Origin: Planctomycetota bacterium
GTDB taxonomy: Bacteria; Planctomycetota; Phycisphaerae; UBA1845; PWPN01
Length of the DNA: 64,000 bases
Assembly: GCA_029550525.1 (NCBI GenBank)
Contig: JAKPHF010000049.1
Coordinates: 186,001-250,000, forward strand
Direction: 5' to 3'
In this document: piece by piece, positions 44,711-53,078 of the stretch
Numbering within the stretch: position 1 is the stretch's first letter
Layout: the number at the start of each line of letters is the position of its first letter
Notes under the pieces: generated by a model
The model's input: the letters and a program-made list of their open reading frames with translations, nothing else
The model's database searches: none
Told to the model about the DNA's origin: nothing
Program-made: the position numbers and the translations under genes

Positions 44711-45766
44711 TCAGAGGGGCGTCCTGGCGGGGCGGGAGCGAGCGAGGGCGCGGTTGCCGAGCTGGCCGCAGGCGGCCATCTGGTCGCGGCCTTTGGTGAG
44801 GCGCCGCTTGCACATTTGGCCGGCGTCGTCGAGCCAGCTCATGAAGTTGACCACCGACTCCTCGGACGGTGCAGGCCAAGGCGATTCGCGTCGCGGATTG
44901 TAGGGGATGACGTTCACGACGCATTTGACCGGCCGGAGATACTCCGCCAGCTCCAGGGCGTGTTCGCGGGCGTCGTTCAAGCCCGGGATGAGCACGTACT
45001 CGATCATGAAGAACTGACACTTGCGCAGCGGATACTCCAGGAGCGCCTCGCGCAAGGCGGCCATGGAATCGATTCGGGTAATGGGCATGATCCGGGCGCG
45101 AATCTCGTCATTGGGAGCGTTGAGCGAAACGGCCAAGTTCAGCCGCCGCCAGCCCAACTGGGCCAGTCGCCGGATGCCCTGGGTGCGCCCGACGGTCGAG
45201 ATGGTGATGCGCGATGCGGAGAACGACAGCCCGCAGCGGTCGGTCAGGACACGGACGGCCTGCGTGACGTTGTCGAAGTTGTCCATGGGCTCGCCCATGC
45301 CCATGAAGACCACGTTGCGAATGTCGAGACCGAAGTCCCGGCGGGCGGCGGCAACCTGTCCGACGATCTCGGCGACGGTCAGGTTCCGTAGCAATCCGAG
45401 TTGGGCGGTTTCGCAGAACGCGCATCCGCGGGCACAGCCGACCTGCGACGACACGCAGAGAGTTTTCCATCTCTGATCGTACCGCTGCATGGGGACGACG
45501 ACGCTTTCGATCTCCAGGCCGTCGTGCGTTCGCTGGACGAACTTGGTGAGTTCGCCGTCCACGTGTCGGTGAACGATGGGGAGAATGTCCGCCTCGAGCG
45601 GCCAGTGGTCGGCAACGTCTGCCGGCTGGGGCCCGGTTGCACCGCGGCTGGCCGGCGCAGAGCCGTTGAGCAGCCGTCGATAGCGTGCCCGCAGGGGCTT
45701 GAGCTGGTGCGGCCGTGGCTGCAGGGCCTCGGCAAGCTGCTGAAATGTCAGAGACAGAACGTCCAC
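44711..45766 (-). CDS. radical-SAM 23S rRNA adenine-C2/C8 methyltransferase (RlmN/Cfr family)
   Basis: A 351-aa enzyme. The [4Fe-4S] motif is CARGCAFC (Cys111, Cys115, Cys118), followed by GMGEPMDNFDNV and STVGRTQGIRRLA. The second catalytic Cys is in MAACGQLG near the C-terminus, as in RlmN. RlmN methylates A2503 of 23S rRNA and certain tRNAs; Cfr methylates the C8 position. The motif is compatible with either, RlmN being more likely in a core genome. GTG 45766 is six bases after GAGGA; a TTG two codons upstream is the alternative. Confidence 0.9.
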   Translation of the reverse strand: MDVLSLTFQQLAEALQPRPHQLKPLRARYRRLLNGSAPASRGATGPQPADVADHWPLEADILPIVHRHVDGELTKFVQRTHDGLEIESVVVPMQRYDQRWKTLCVSSQVGCARGCAFCETAQLGLLRNLTVAEIVGQVAAARRDFGLDIRNVVFMGMGEPMDNFDNVTQAVRVLTDRCGLSFSASRITISTVGRTQGIRRLAQLGWRRLNLAVSLNAPNDEIRARIMPITRIDSMAALREALLEYPLRKCQFFMIEYVLIPGLNDAREHALELAEYLRPVKCVVNVIPYNPRRESPWPAPSEESVVNFMSWLDDAGQMCKRRLTKGRDQMAACGQLGNRALARSRPARTPL

Positions 45767-45803
45767 CGGCAATCCTCGCTACCGACCGGCCATCCTGGTT
45801 CGG

Positions 45804-45857
45804 GTGGGTGCAGGCACCCCGCCTGCAAGAACGCACGCCGGACGCGTGCACCACAAC
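45804..45857. repeat. GTGCAGGCACC...GCGTGCACCAC palindromic repeat, copy 3 (divergent)
   Basis: A more divergent copy: GGGTGCAGGCACCCCGCCTGC, AAGAACGCACGCCGGACGCGTGCACCACAA. It lies in the divergent spacer between the methyltransferase and the glycosidase-like gene. Confidence 0.75.
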
Positions 45858-45932
45858 TCGCGAGGACACCGGTGTGACCACGCATTGTAGCCCGTGTTTC
45901 GGGTCGGGTCACGAGGCGGTATAGTTGCGACC

Positions 45933-47219
45933 ATGATACCGCGGAAAGCGATATGCGTGGCGGCAATAGTGATGGCCACCGGCGCGGCGGGGCGGGCGGC
46001 CGAGCCGTACGATCCCGTGGCTGCCGGCGAACTTCCGCAGTACATCTTCTTCAACAGGAACCCGGGCTCGCCCGACCAATTGCGCTGGCGACAGGGAGAG
46101 CCGTCCCGGTTCACCGTCGCGTCCATGCGCGAAATTCCGGAAAAACTCGGCACGGCCGGGAACGACCGGTTGCGGGTGGGGCCGTCGTTTATCTTCTCGC
46201 TCCTGGAGAGCGACACGCCGACATTGAAACGCTCGATTCAAGCCATGGTCGAGGCGGCGGAAGAGGCGAACGTACCCATCCTGATCACGCTCGACGGTCA
46301 GAACTGGTGGGAGAGCCGCCCGGACCTGTGGAATTGGTGGGACCCGTCGTTGCCCGGCTTCGATCCGGCCAACCGCGAGAACGTGGAGTGGACCGGCTGG
46401 GGTCCCGAGCACGCGATCAAGATCTCATGGCGCAACTGGGGCACGCAGATTCGCATCCGGCCCGCGCAGAACATCTTCGCCCCGCGGGTGCAGGCGGAGA
46501 TTCGTGAGAAACTCGCCGCTTGCGTGCCGGTCATTGCCCACTGGTACCGTGAGTTGCCCCGGGACAAGAAATGGCTCTTCGGCGGCGTGAAGCTCGGGTG
46601 GGAAACGTCGATCAACGTCAACGCGTATTATCACGAAAACGGCAATCGCATCTTCGAAGCAGCGCCGGGGGCCCCATCGAAAGATCCGACGCTGCACGAC
46701 GCTGCTTACGGCTTCACGTTCGGCAACGTCGGGCTGGGCTACGCGGCGGCGACCAGTCTTCAGCTGCGCAAAACGGGCGAACTGACGATTCGCGATCATG
46801 AGGTGATGGTCCATCGCTACTTGGCCGATCTGTGCCGGCATGTCCGGCAACAGGGCATCCCCGCGCATCTGATCTTCACGCATCAGGGAGGGACGTATGC
46901 TCCCTGGGACAAGCATTTGTCGTTCAGACCGGCCATCAACGACGATTCGATCCCCGGTTGGAGCTTTTATTCGCACGATCCGCCGGACTGCGGCTCGCTG
47001 GCCGCCGACATGGAGTCCGCTGGCCGCAAGCAGTGGGCTGCAGCAGAGTGGTGGCGAGGCGGGAGCACCACTGCCGAATGGCGCAAGCATTTCGAGCGGT
47101 CGCTGGCGTTCAAACAGTGCCGGCTCATCACGGTTTACAATTGGGAGCCGTTCCGCGAGCTGCCCGAGGCCACGGCCGCGGTACGGGAAGTGGTCGCACG
47201 AGCGAAGCAAACGAGGTAA
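45933..47219 (+). CDS. secreted glycoside-hydrolase-like hypothetical protein
   Basis: A 428-aa product begun at ATG 45933, with a signal sequence (AICVAAIVMATGAAGRAA). The mature protein is Trp-rich, with segments such as LITLDGQNWWESRP, WTGWGPEHAIKISW, GGVKLGWETSINVNAYY, and LIFTHQGGTYAPW. The order of strands and the Trp/Asn/Asp clusters recall TIM-barrel glycosidases. No catalytic dyad could be assigned. Export to the periplasm or beyond is likely. Confidence 0.68.
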   Translation: MIPRKAICVAAIVMATGAAGRAAEPYDPVAAGELPQYIFFNRNPGSPDQLRWRQGEPSRFTVASMREIPEKLGTAGNDRLRVGPSFIFSLLESDTPTLKRSIQAMVEAAEEANVPILITLDGQNWWESRPDLWNWWDPSLPGFDPANRENVEWTGWGPEHAIKISWRNWGTQIRIRPAQNIFAPRVQAEIREKLAACVPVIAHWYRELPRDKKWLFGGVKLGWETSINVNAYYHENGNRIFEAAPGAPSKDPTLHDAAYGFTFGNVGLGYAAATSLQLRKTGELTIRDHEVMVHRYLADLCRHVRQQGIPAHLIFTHQGGTYAPWDKHLSFRPAINDDSIPGWSFYSHDPPDCGSLAADMESAGRKQWAAAEWWRGGSTTAEWRKHFERSLAFKQCRLITVYNWEPFRELPEATAAVREVVARAKQTR

Positions 47220-47300
47220 CGCCGCGCGCCGTGTGGTTCAGCCATCCTGCCTGCTGGAGCATGTGTTTAGCGAGCCAGAGAAAGCGTCGTAATGCGGGCA

Positions 47301-47637
47301 TCTAGCCGCCCGACGCAGGACTCGACGTTTTCGCCCCGAAGGGGCGCAGGTGAATAGCCGGAGGCGTAAGCCCCCGGTTCACGCCGGCCCCAGTAATTCC
47401 GTTCCACCTTCCGGAAAGAGCCCCGAAGGGGCGACAGAACGCCCGTGCCGGCACAAGCGATCGCCCAGTTGATCCCATGATCCCGGTCGCAACTGTCGCC
47501 CTTTTGGGGCTTATAGTTTTCGGAGGGACCCCAAACAGGGGCTTACGCCCCCGCCCACTGACCTTCGCCCCTGCGGGGGGCGAGAACGCATCGCACGCTG
47601 AGCAGTGCACGCTGGGAGCGTGCACCACCGCCGCGAA
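47301..47637. repeat. GCCCCGAAGGGGCG repeat-rich block with a half GTGCACCAC element
   Basis: The spacer is composed of short palindromes: CGCCCCGAAGGGGCGCA, GAGCCCCGAAGGGGCGACAG, CGCCCTTTTGGGGC, CCCCAAACAGGGGCTTACGCCCCCGC and CGCCCCTGCGGGGG. Copies alternate orientation. It ends with GCAGTGCACGCTGGGAGCGTGCACCACC at 47601-47630, a half copy of another repeat family. No gene is supported between 47220 and 47637. Confidence 0.82.
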
Positions 47638-47814
47638 CTACGGCGTCGGTGTTGATCCCGTGCAGAGGCTCATGATCAGGCCGATCACGAAGAGCACGAG
47701 GAAGATGAAGAACAGGATTCTGGCGATGCCTGCGGCTCCTGCGGCGATGCCCCCGAACCCGAACACGGCGGCGATGATCGCGACCACCAGGAATATGAGT
47801 ACCCACCAGAGCAT
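47638..47814 (-). CDS. DUF1328 (YtjA-like) small membrane protein
   Basis: A 58-aa protein with two membrane helices ([20 protein letters not shown] and [20 protein letters not shown]) separated by GGIAAGAA. This matches the DUF1328/YtjA family of tiny inner-membrane proteins of unknown role. ATG 47814 has a very strong GAGGAGGT six bases upstream, which decides the start; the longer in-frame reading is repeat-encoded. It stands alone. Confidence 0.9.
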   Translation of the reverse strand: MLWWVLIFLVVAIIAAVFGFGGIAAGAAGIARILFFIFLVLFVIGLIMSLCTGSTPTP

Positions 47815-47926
47815 TGTGTGACCTCCTCGCAGCCCGTGTGACCGGCCGGGGGCGGGCATCGGCCCGCCTTTTTTCCTGCCGAAGCCGGCAATGCCGGCGT
47901 ACGTGTATGGCGTATGGGCGTTGGTA

Positions 47927-47978
47927 CGTGGTGCGGGTATCCTGCCTGCACGTGCACGTTGAAAGCGTGCACCACCAT
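47927..47978. repeat. GTGGTGCGGGTATCC...GCGTGCACCAC palindromic repeat, copy 5
   Basis: Nearly complete copy: GTGGTGCGGGTATCCTGCCTGC, ACGTGCACGTTGAAAGCGTGCACCACC. Located between two minus-strand genes. Confidence 0.85.
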
Positions 47979-48026
47979 GCCTGTCAGCGCTCCTGCCGAC
48001 GCGCAACTGTGGGACCGTCAACGGCC

Positions 48027-48728
48027 CTAGGCCTCCAAAAGGTTCTCCTGCTCGACGGCGGGATCGTTAGCGTCGCCCGCCTCGGCCTCGGCGTCGTCCG
48101 TCACCGCGTCATCATCGGTATCGCGATTGCGACGGCTTTGTCGCGCCCACGCCGGCCGCTTGGGGTGGTCGGGGCCAGCAGCCACTTCACACACCTTGTA
48201 CAGGTGCGGCCGATTCTTGCCGACGGCCGGCAGCACAACGTCACGATTCAGGTGTTGTTCGCAGTTGGCGCAGGCAGCCTTTCCCTCGAACGAGGCTCCG
48301 CCCTGTTGCAGTCGGAAGAGGTTGCCGCAGTACTCGCAGTGCAGTTCGATGTCTTCAGGTTCGGGGCCGAGGATCTGCGCCCTGAGCAATCTCAGACCCG
48401 GCAGGTCGGCCGATGCGGGGCCGTCGCTCGCAACTGGTGGACGGCTGGGAGTAGCCGACGTCACCTCTTCACGGCAGGTGGGGGTAACCGTCGGTCGCGA
48501 CGGCTCCGGGATCGGGTCGGGCAGCACCTGCGACATCGCGTCATTCTCTGACGCGGCCAGTGCTCTGAGCATTTCCAGCATTTGACGGGCCGCTTCGCTG
48601 CGGGAGCGTCTCGGGCCGCTTCGACGAGCGGGCCGAGGCTTTCGAAGCCGATCACAAGGCGGTGCTTCGGCCGGCTGAGCCGGCTGAAGCCGTTTCAACC
48701 ACTGCTCCAGAGCTGCTTGCGGGTCCAT
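48027..48728 (-). CDS. zinc-ribbon hypothetical protein
   Basis: A 233-aa soluble product. ATG 48728 has AGGAG six bases upstream; a longer in-frame reading is unsupported. The N-terminal part is Pro/Arg/Ser-rich and probably disordered. The middle holds a treble-clef or zinc-ribbon pattern: CEYCGNLF and, 18 residues on, CANCEQHL. The C-terminus is basic and then strongly acidic. It could bind nucleic acid or a protein partner. No family was recognised. Confidence 0.65.
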   Translation of the reverse strand: MDPQAALEQWLKRLQPAQPAEAPPCDRLRKPRPARRSGPRRSRSEAARQMLEMLRALAASENDAMSQVLPDPIPEPSRPTVTPTCREEVTSATPSRPPVASDGPASADLPGLRLLRAQILGPEPEDIELHCEYCGNLFRLQQGGASFEGKAACANCEQHLNRDVVLPAVGKNRPHLYKVCEVAAGPDHPKRPAWARQSRRNRDTDDDAVTDDAEAEAGDANDPAVEQENLLEA

Positions 48729-49163
48729 TTCAACTCCTTGGCTCACCGGCGAAGTCCATCGCCTGTGGGGGATGATCCGGTTTACTCCTGGCCGGCCTCC
48801 GGTCGGCGAATGGCAAGACGCATACCACGGGTTGACCCGACGTGGCCGACGGGACCGCGGTTGCGGCTCGCCCGGCTGTACCGGATCACGGTGCATGCCC
48901 ACTCAAGTAACTTTTTGAACACCGGTTAGGCGCTTGCGACTCGTGGTCAGACCCGCGAGCGGTGCGCTATGAATGTCTGCAGCGCAGATGGTGTTCAGGG
49001 ATGGCGTGCACGCTCGTGCGGTGCCGCCGAAAGGGGACAAAATGGCATTCGCCGGGTGGAACCCGAGCCGGTCAACGACAATTTGGCCTGAGTGTGTCCG
49101 ATGGTCGATCGCGCGGCCGCGCACGCCGGCTGTCGAAGCGCTCATGTCGTTCGAGGCACAAGC
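48729..49163. other. 435-base divergent spacer without a recognised gene
   Basis: Separates the minus-strand zinc-ribbon gene from the plus-strand CBS gene. The open frames present give Arg/Ser-rich translations and no family match. No clear promoter hexamers or repeat of the families above was seen. Confidence 0.4.
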
Positions 49164-49616
49164 ATGCTGGTGAGAGAAATCATGACGCGGGAGATCGCGG
49201 CGATCGACATCGACTCCAGTATCCTGGATGCCGCGGTGAAGATGAAGCTGTTTGAAATCGGCATGGTCGTAGTCTCGCACGAAGGCCGAGCGGTCGGCGT
49301 GTTGACCGATCGGGATATCGTCGTGCGCGGCGTGGCGGAAGGTGCCGATCCGACGTTCGTAACCGTCCGCCGGCTCATGACCAGTCAGTTGATCATGTGT
49401 CGGGAGGATGAGTCTGTAGAGCAGGCCGCCGAACGGATGCAGACCGGACAGGTTCGTCGGCTGGTCGTGATGGATGCGCGAGGAGAGCCGGTGGGTATCG
49501 TGTCGCTGGCCGATATCGCCCGGCGAAGTGCGGACGAGGCGCTGGTGGGCCGTATCTTGCGAGGCGTCACCGAGCCGACGGAAATCGAGATGGTTCGGCC
49601 GCATCAGGAAGATTAA
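49164..49616 (+). CDS. tandem CBS-domain protein
   Basis: A 150-aa protein consisting of a CBS pair: VREIMTREIAAIDIDSSILDA..GVLTDRDIVVRGV and VRRLMTSQLIMCREDESVEQA..GIVSLADIARR. Such stand-alone pairs bind adenine nucleotides (AMP, ATP, SAM) and regulate partner proteins. ATG 49164 is eight bases after GAGG. It lies 181 bases upstream of the primase-like gene, with the possibility of functional linkage, but nothing in the sequence proves it. Confidence 0.9.
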   Translation: MLVREIMTREIAAIDIDSSILDAAVKMKLFEIGMVVVSHEGRAVGVLTDRDIVVRGVAEGADPTFVTVRRLMTSQLIMCREDESVEQAAERMQTGQVRRLVVMDARGEPVGIVSLADIARRSADEALVGRILRGVTEPTEIEMVRPHQED

Positions 49617-49797
49617 AAAGCGAACTTACAGCACAGATCGGCCAGGCAGGACTGCGAATGCATCGACCGCTCCGCGCCACCCGTTCGCGCCGCGCTATGA
49701 TTCTCTACGTGCTCGCGAATGGGCCGGCAGAGAGTGCGTGCCGGACCGGCGAGCCGGACGGGCTGATTCTTCGGAGTCGCCCTGCTTTCCGAGTCAC

Positions 49798-51243
49798 ATG
49801 GAAGAATATTTCAAGAACCCCAACGTTCGCGCCCGCATAGTCGAGTTCCTTGGAGGAGTGCCGCCCAGCAGCGTGACCTGTGTGTTCCTGGCGCGTTGCG
49901 ACGCCGCCGAGTACAACGACGTGGAAGCGCGGCCGCCGGACGACCTGGACGACTTCCTGGCCAACGGGCTGGACATCGCCCGTTCGCTGTGGGACCGCCG
50001 GTATCTGCTCGTGCATCTCGACATCGAGTACGTGAACTTCGATACGCCGATCGAGCCCTATCTCAATCCGGGCCGAAGCTTCGACTTGCAGGAACCGGTC
50101 GCCCGTACGGTTCAGAAGATTCTCCTGGAGTTCGGAATCCGTCCGTTGCATCTCCTGACCGGGCGGGGGCACCATTTCGTCTGGCAGATCGAGCGTGAGT
50201 CGGATGTCTTTCACCGCCTCGCCCGTTTCGGCCGGCTGCCCGACAGTCTGCGGTCGCTGTACACCAAGCCGCATCCGCCGTTCGGCGAACCGGTGCCGCG
50301 GATGGTGGGCCAGGCGTTCGGCGGGCTGGGGTTGGTGATGGAGTACCTGGCCCACCGGATCAAGGAGGTGGCTGCGCCTTTGTCGCGCATTCCAGTCGAG
50401 TTGACCGCGGTGGAGGTGGGACCATCCGAGCGAGGACGCGAGATGGTCTCCATCGACATCTCCGAGTATGGCGACCCGCTGCACACGCGGATGGTGCGCA
50501 TCCCGTTCACCGTCTACCGCAAGCATTGGGAGACGGGCTATGCCGCCGAGGCCCGAGTCGAGGAACAGATCCGCCTGATGGTCATGATTCCGCTGCATGA
50601 GATGGACTATCGTCAGGCGATCGAGCTGATGCAGAGGCCAGAGGAGGTTCAGGAGCTCGCCGAGAGGGCGTCGGTACAGATACCGGTGCAGACCGGGCCG
50701 ATGGAGATGCTCGTCGATGCCTACGAGCGGTCGAAGCTCCGGGATTTTCACGACTGGTTTTATTCGCAGGAACACGATCCGAAGGAACTCTGGCCGAGGA
50801 CGTACGACCGCACGCCCATGGAGGCGATCACGCCGTGCGTGCGATACATTCTCGAGCACCCGAACGACTGGCTGCTCAAGCCCGCCGGCATCCAACAGGT
50901 GACGCGGACCATGCTCGCATTGGGCTGGCATCCCCGTCATATCGCCGGCCTGATTCGATCCAAGTACGAGCGGGACTACGGCTGGAACTCGCACTGGCTG
51001 CACTACGATCCCGGCACGCGGGCGGACTTTTACACGCGAGTGTTCGCCGGGCTGTTCGTGGTCGGTCTGGACGACCTGGTGGATTTCAACTCGCAATCGA
51101 CGCGCGAGCGAGGATACTGCTTCCATCCCGAATTGCCGTGCGAAATCAATGAATTGAGGGAATCACTCCTCGAGAGGAGAAGTCATGACCGATTGGCCTG
51201 TGGGCCTTTCAACCGGCTGTTTCTACCAGCAGCCCATACGTGA
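49798..51243 (+). CDS. archaeo-eukaryotic primase (PriS/PrimPol)-like protein with PriL-like C-terminus
   Basis: A 481-aa protein, probably a primase or primase-polymerase. Motif I is the DxE of LLVHLDIEYVN (Asp75, Glu77). Motif II is a G-x-H type GRGHHFVW (His125/His126). Motif III is VSIDISEYGDP (Asp220), followed by RMVRIPFTVYRKHWETG (Arg234, Lys242), which aligns with the RLIRLPGSLHGKTG segment of archaeal PriS. The C-terminal part has TPCVRYIL (Cys347), a helical stretch, YCFHPELPC (Cys441, Cys448) and ACGPF (Cys468), spaced like the PriL Fe-S domain. Its last 59 bases overlap the next gene. Unlike DnaG (also present), this is not TOPRIM-type. The family assignment is inferred. Confidence 0.7.
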   Translation: MEEYFKNPNVRARIVEFLGGVPPSSVTCVFLARCDAAEYNDVEARPPDDLDDFLANGLDIARSLWDRRYLLVHLDIEYVNFDTPIEPYLNPGRSFDLQEPVARTVQKILLEFGIRPLHLLTGRGHHFVWQIERESDVFHRLARFGRLPDSLRSLYTKPHPPFGEPVPRMVGQAFGGLGLVMEYLAHRIKEVAAPLSRIPVELTAVEVGPSERGREMVSIDISEYGDPLHTRMVRIPFTVYRKHWETGYAAEARVEEQIRLMVMIPLHEMDYRQAIELMQRPEEVQELAERASVQIPVQTGPMEMLVDAYERSKLRDFHDWFYSQEHDPKELWPRTYDRTPMEAITPCVRYILEHPNDWLLKPAGIQQVTRTMLALGWHPRHIAGLIRSKYERDYGWNSHWLHYDPGTRADFYTRVFAGLFVVGLDDLVDFNSQSTRERGYCFHPELPCEINELRESLLERRSHDRLACGPFNRLFLPAAHT

Positions 51244-52039
51244 AGTGCTGGAGACCATTCGCAACGGCGGCTTCAGCATGATCGAAATCTGTTCGTTCCC
51301 CGCCCATCTCGACTATCACAATCAGGAGAAGGTGCGAGAAACAGGATTGATCATCCGGGATCTTGGCATGGAGCCGTTCTCGTTCCATGCTCCTTTCCGC
51401 GACACCATCGACATCACCTCGCTGGATCAGAAGCAGCGAGACCTTTCGGTAAACGAGTTGCTGATCGCGGCCGAGTCGGCGGCCGAGATGGGCGTACGTC
51501 ACTTCGTGATCCACCCCGGCCCGGACCGGAGCGGACGTCCGCCGGAAGCGGAGTATGTGGCCCGGATGGAAAACGCCGGCGAGGTCCTCACGCGAGTGGC
51601 CGCCCATTGTCGCAAGCTGGGCATGACGCTGGTCCTGGAGAACATGCTGCCTCACCTATTGTTCGGCCGCACGAGCGACGTCATGTGGATCATGGGGGCC
51701 ATCCAGGATCTGAACGTCGGGATCTGCCTGGACACAGGCCACGCTCACATCGCCGGGGCCATCGCCGCGACAGCCCACAAGCTCTCAGGCCATCTCCAGA
51801 TGATCCACGCCAACGACAACAACGGGCGCTGGGACCAACATCTTCCCCCGGGCAAGGGCAGCGTGGATTGGCACCGGCTGGTGGGCAAGCTCGCTGACAT
51901 GTCCTTCCGAGGAGGATTCATCCTTGAACTCTCTTCCGACCTCGGGTCGCCGGCCGAACTCTTGCGTGCGGCCCAACAGGGCCGGCTGTACCTGAAAGAA
52001 ACCTTTCGACGTGCGGAAATGGAACGCACGAACGGCTAA
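51185..52039 (+). CDS. sugar phosphate isomerase/epimerase-like TIM barrel (AP endonuclease 2 family)
   Basis: A 284-aa cytoplasmic protein. It opens with WPVGLSTGCFYQQPIREVL and carries metal-ligand segments of the family: EICSFP, FHAPF, VIHPGPDRSG, LVLENMLPH, GICLDTGHAHIAGA, MIHANDN and FILELSS. The start is ATG 51185, with GAGAGGAGAAG upstream. It overlaps the primase-like gene by 59 bases in another frame, indicating coupled translation. It might be a sugar isomerase or, given its neighbour, a DNA-repair-type phosphodiesterase; the sequence alone does not decide. Confidence 0.85.
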   Translation: MTDWPVGLSTGCFYQQPIREVLETIRNGGFSMIEICSFPAHLDYHNQEKVRETGLIIRDLGMEPFSFHAPFRDTIDITSLDQKQRDLSVNELLIAAESAAEMGVRHFVIHPGPDRSGRPPEAEYVARMENAGEVLTRVAAHCRKLGMTLVLENMLPHLLFGRTSDVMWIMGAIQDLNVGICLDTGHAHIAGAIAATAHKLSGHLQMIHANDNNGRWDQHLPPGKGSVDWHRLVGKLADMSFRGGFILELSSDLGSPAELLRAAQQGRLYLKETFRRAEMERTNG

Positions 52040-52077
52040 TCCCGGCTAATCCGCCTCACGCCTCGAAGCGGTTAATC

Positions 52078-52110
52078 TCTGGCTCATAGCCCACAGCTCA
52101 AAGCTCACAG
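52078..52110. repeat. CTGGCTCATAGCCCACAGCTCAAAGCTCACAGCTC repeat
   Basis: AGCTCATAGC-family tract downstream of the TIM-barrel gene and upstream of the sigma-factor gene. The following 52140-52242 has a CCCTAGGGTTT palindrome and an AT-rich stretch that may hold the sigma gene's promoter. Confidence 0.8.
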
Positions 52111-52242
52111 CTCCTGCCCACCCACCTACCCGCACCTAAGGTCGGCTCCTAGTGGCCTGGTGGGGGGTTCAGCCCTGACCCTAGGGTTTAAGTATTTGTG
52201 AAATAAAGTTTTGCGCGAACAAACGGGCTCAGGTGACGTAAA

Positions 52243-53028
52243 ATGATCACTATGGCACAGGGAAAAACAAAACGAAGGCCCGGATCCGGGTCACCTGAGT
52301 TGTGGTACGCCCCTGACCGGCGGATCGAGACGCGCGATGCGGCCAAGTCGGCCGTGTCCATCGCGGAATGGATCGGCCGCGGGGCGGCAGGTGGGGAGAC
52401 GCCGGATGAGATGGCACTCTTCACCGCGCTGCACGTCTGCGCGTACCAGGCCAATAAATCCGAATGCCCTGACGAGGCACAAGCGTGGAGGACCCGGTGG
52501 GGGATCATCCGAGAGTACCTAGTCGAGAGTAACCTGGGGCTGGTTCACCTGATGATCAAGCGGTACCGGTCCATCGAGTTGGATGAAGACGATCTGCTCA
52601 GCGACGGGATGTACGGACTGGCCCGGGCGGTCGAGAAGTTCAACCCCTGGCGCGGCTATCGCTTCAGCACATACGCCTGCAACGTGATCGCGCGCGCCCT
52701 GATGCGCCGGGCCAAGATGTCCAGCGGTCATCACCGTCGATTCCCGGTGCAGCAGGATGCGTCCTTCGAGCGGCCCAGTCCGCCCCCGGACACGGAGATG
52801 GAACTGCGGGTGGAGCGATTACAGAAGGCGCTTCACCACAATCTGGGCGAGCTGACCGAACTGGAGTCGATGGTGCTGTCGCGGCGGTTCCCCGAAGAGG
52901 GGCCGCGGCTCACGTATGAGCAGATCGGCGAGGGCATCGGCCTGAGCAAGGAACGCGTTCGTCAGATCCAGAACGTAGCCCTGAGCAAGCTGCGCGAGGT
53001 GCTCTCCGAGGATCCGATGCTCCGGTGA
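52243..53028 (+). CDS. sigma-70-family RNA polymerase sigma factor (alternative)
   Basis: A 261-aa sigma factor, distinct from RpoD. Region 2 is LVESNLGLVHLMIKRYRSIELDEDDLLSDGMYGLARAVEKF, listed here in overlapping parts LVESNLGLVH and DEDDLLSDGMYGL; it continues with GYRFSTYACNVIARAL. Region 4 has LTELESMVLSRRF and LTYEQIGEGIGLSKERVRQIQ. The N-terminus is Lys/Arg-rich and lacks region 1. AGGTGA lies six bases before ATG 52243. It probably transcribes a stress or developmental regulon; no anti-sigma gene is adjacent. It converges on the AsmA-like gene. Confidence 0.88.
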   Translation: MITMAQGKTKRRPGSGSPELWYAPDRRIETRDAAKSAVSIAEWIGRGAAGGETPDEMALFTALHVCAYQANKSECPDEAQAWRTRWGIIREYLVESNLGLVHLMIKRYRSIELDEDDLLSDGMYGLARAVEKFNPWRGYRFSTYACNVIARALMRRAKMSSGHHRRFPVQQDASFERPSPPPDTEMELRVERLQKALHHNLGELTELESMVLSRRFPEEGPRLTYEQIGEGIGLSKERVRQIQNVALSKLREVLSEDPMLR

Positions 53029-53078
53029 CATGATTGATTGTGGCAATCACCGGCCACGGTGGGGGTGGGAGTCACGTC

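Noticed and set aside
52183..52196. CCCTAGGGTTT telomere-like palindrome
   Set aside because: A single copy with no repeat array or chromosome-end features.
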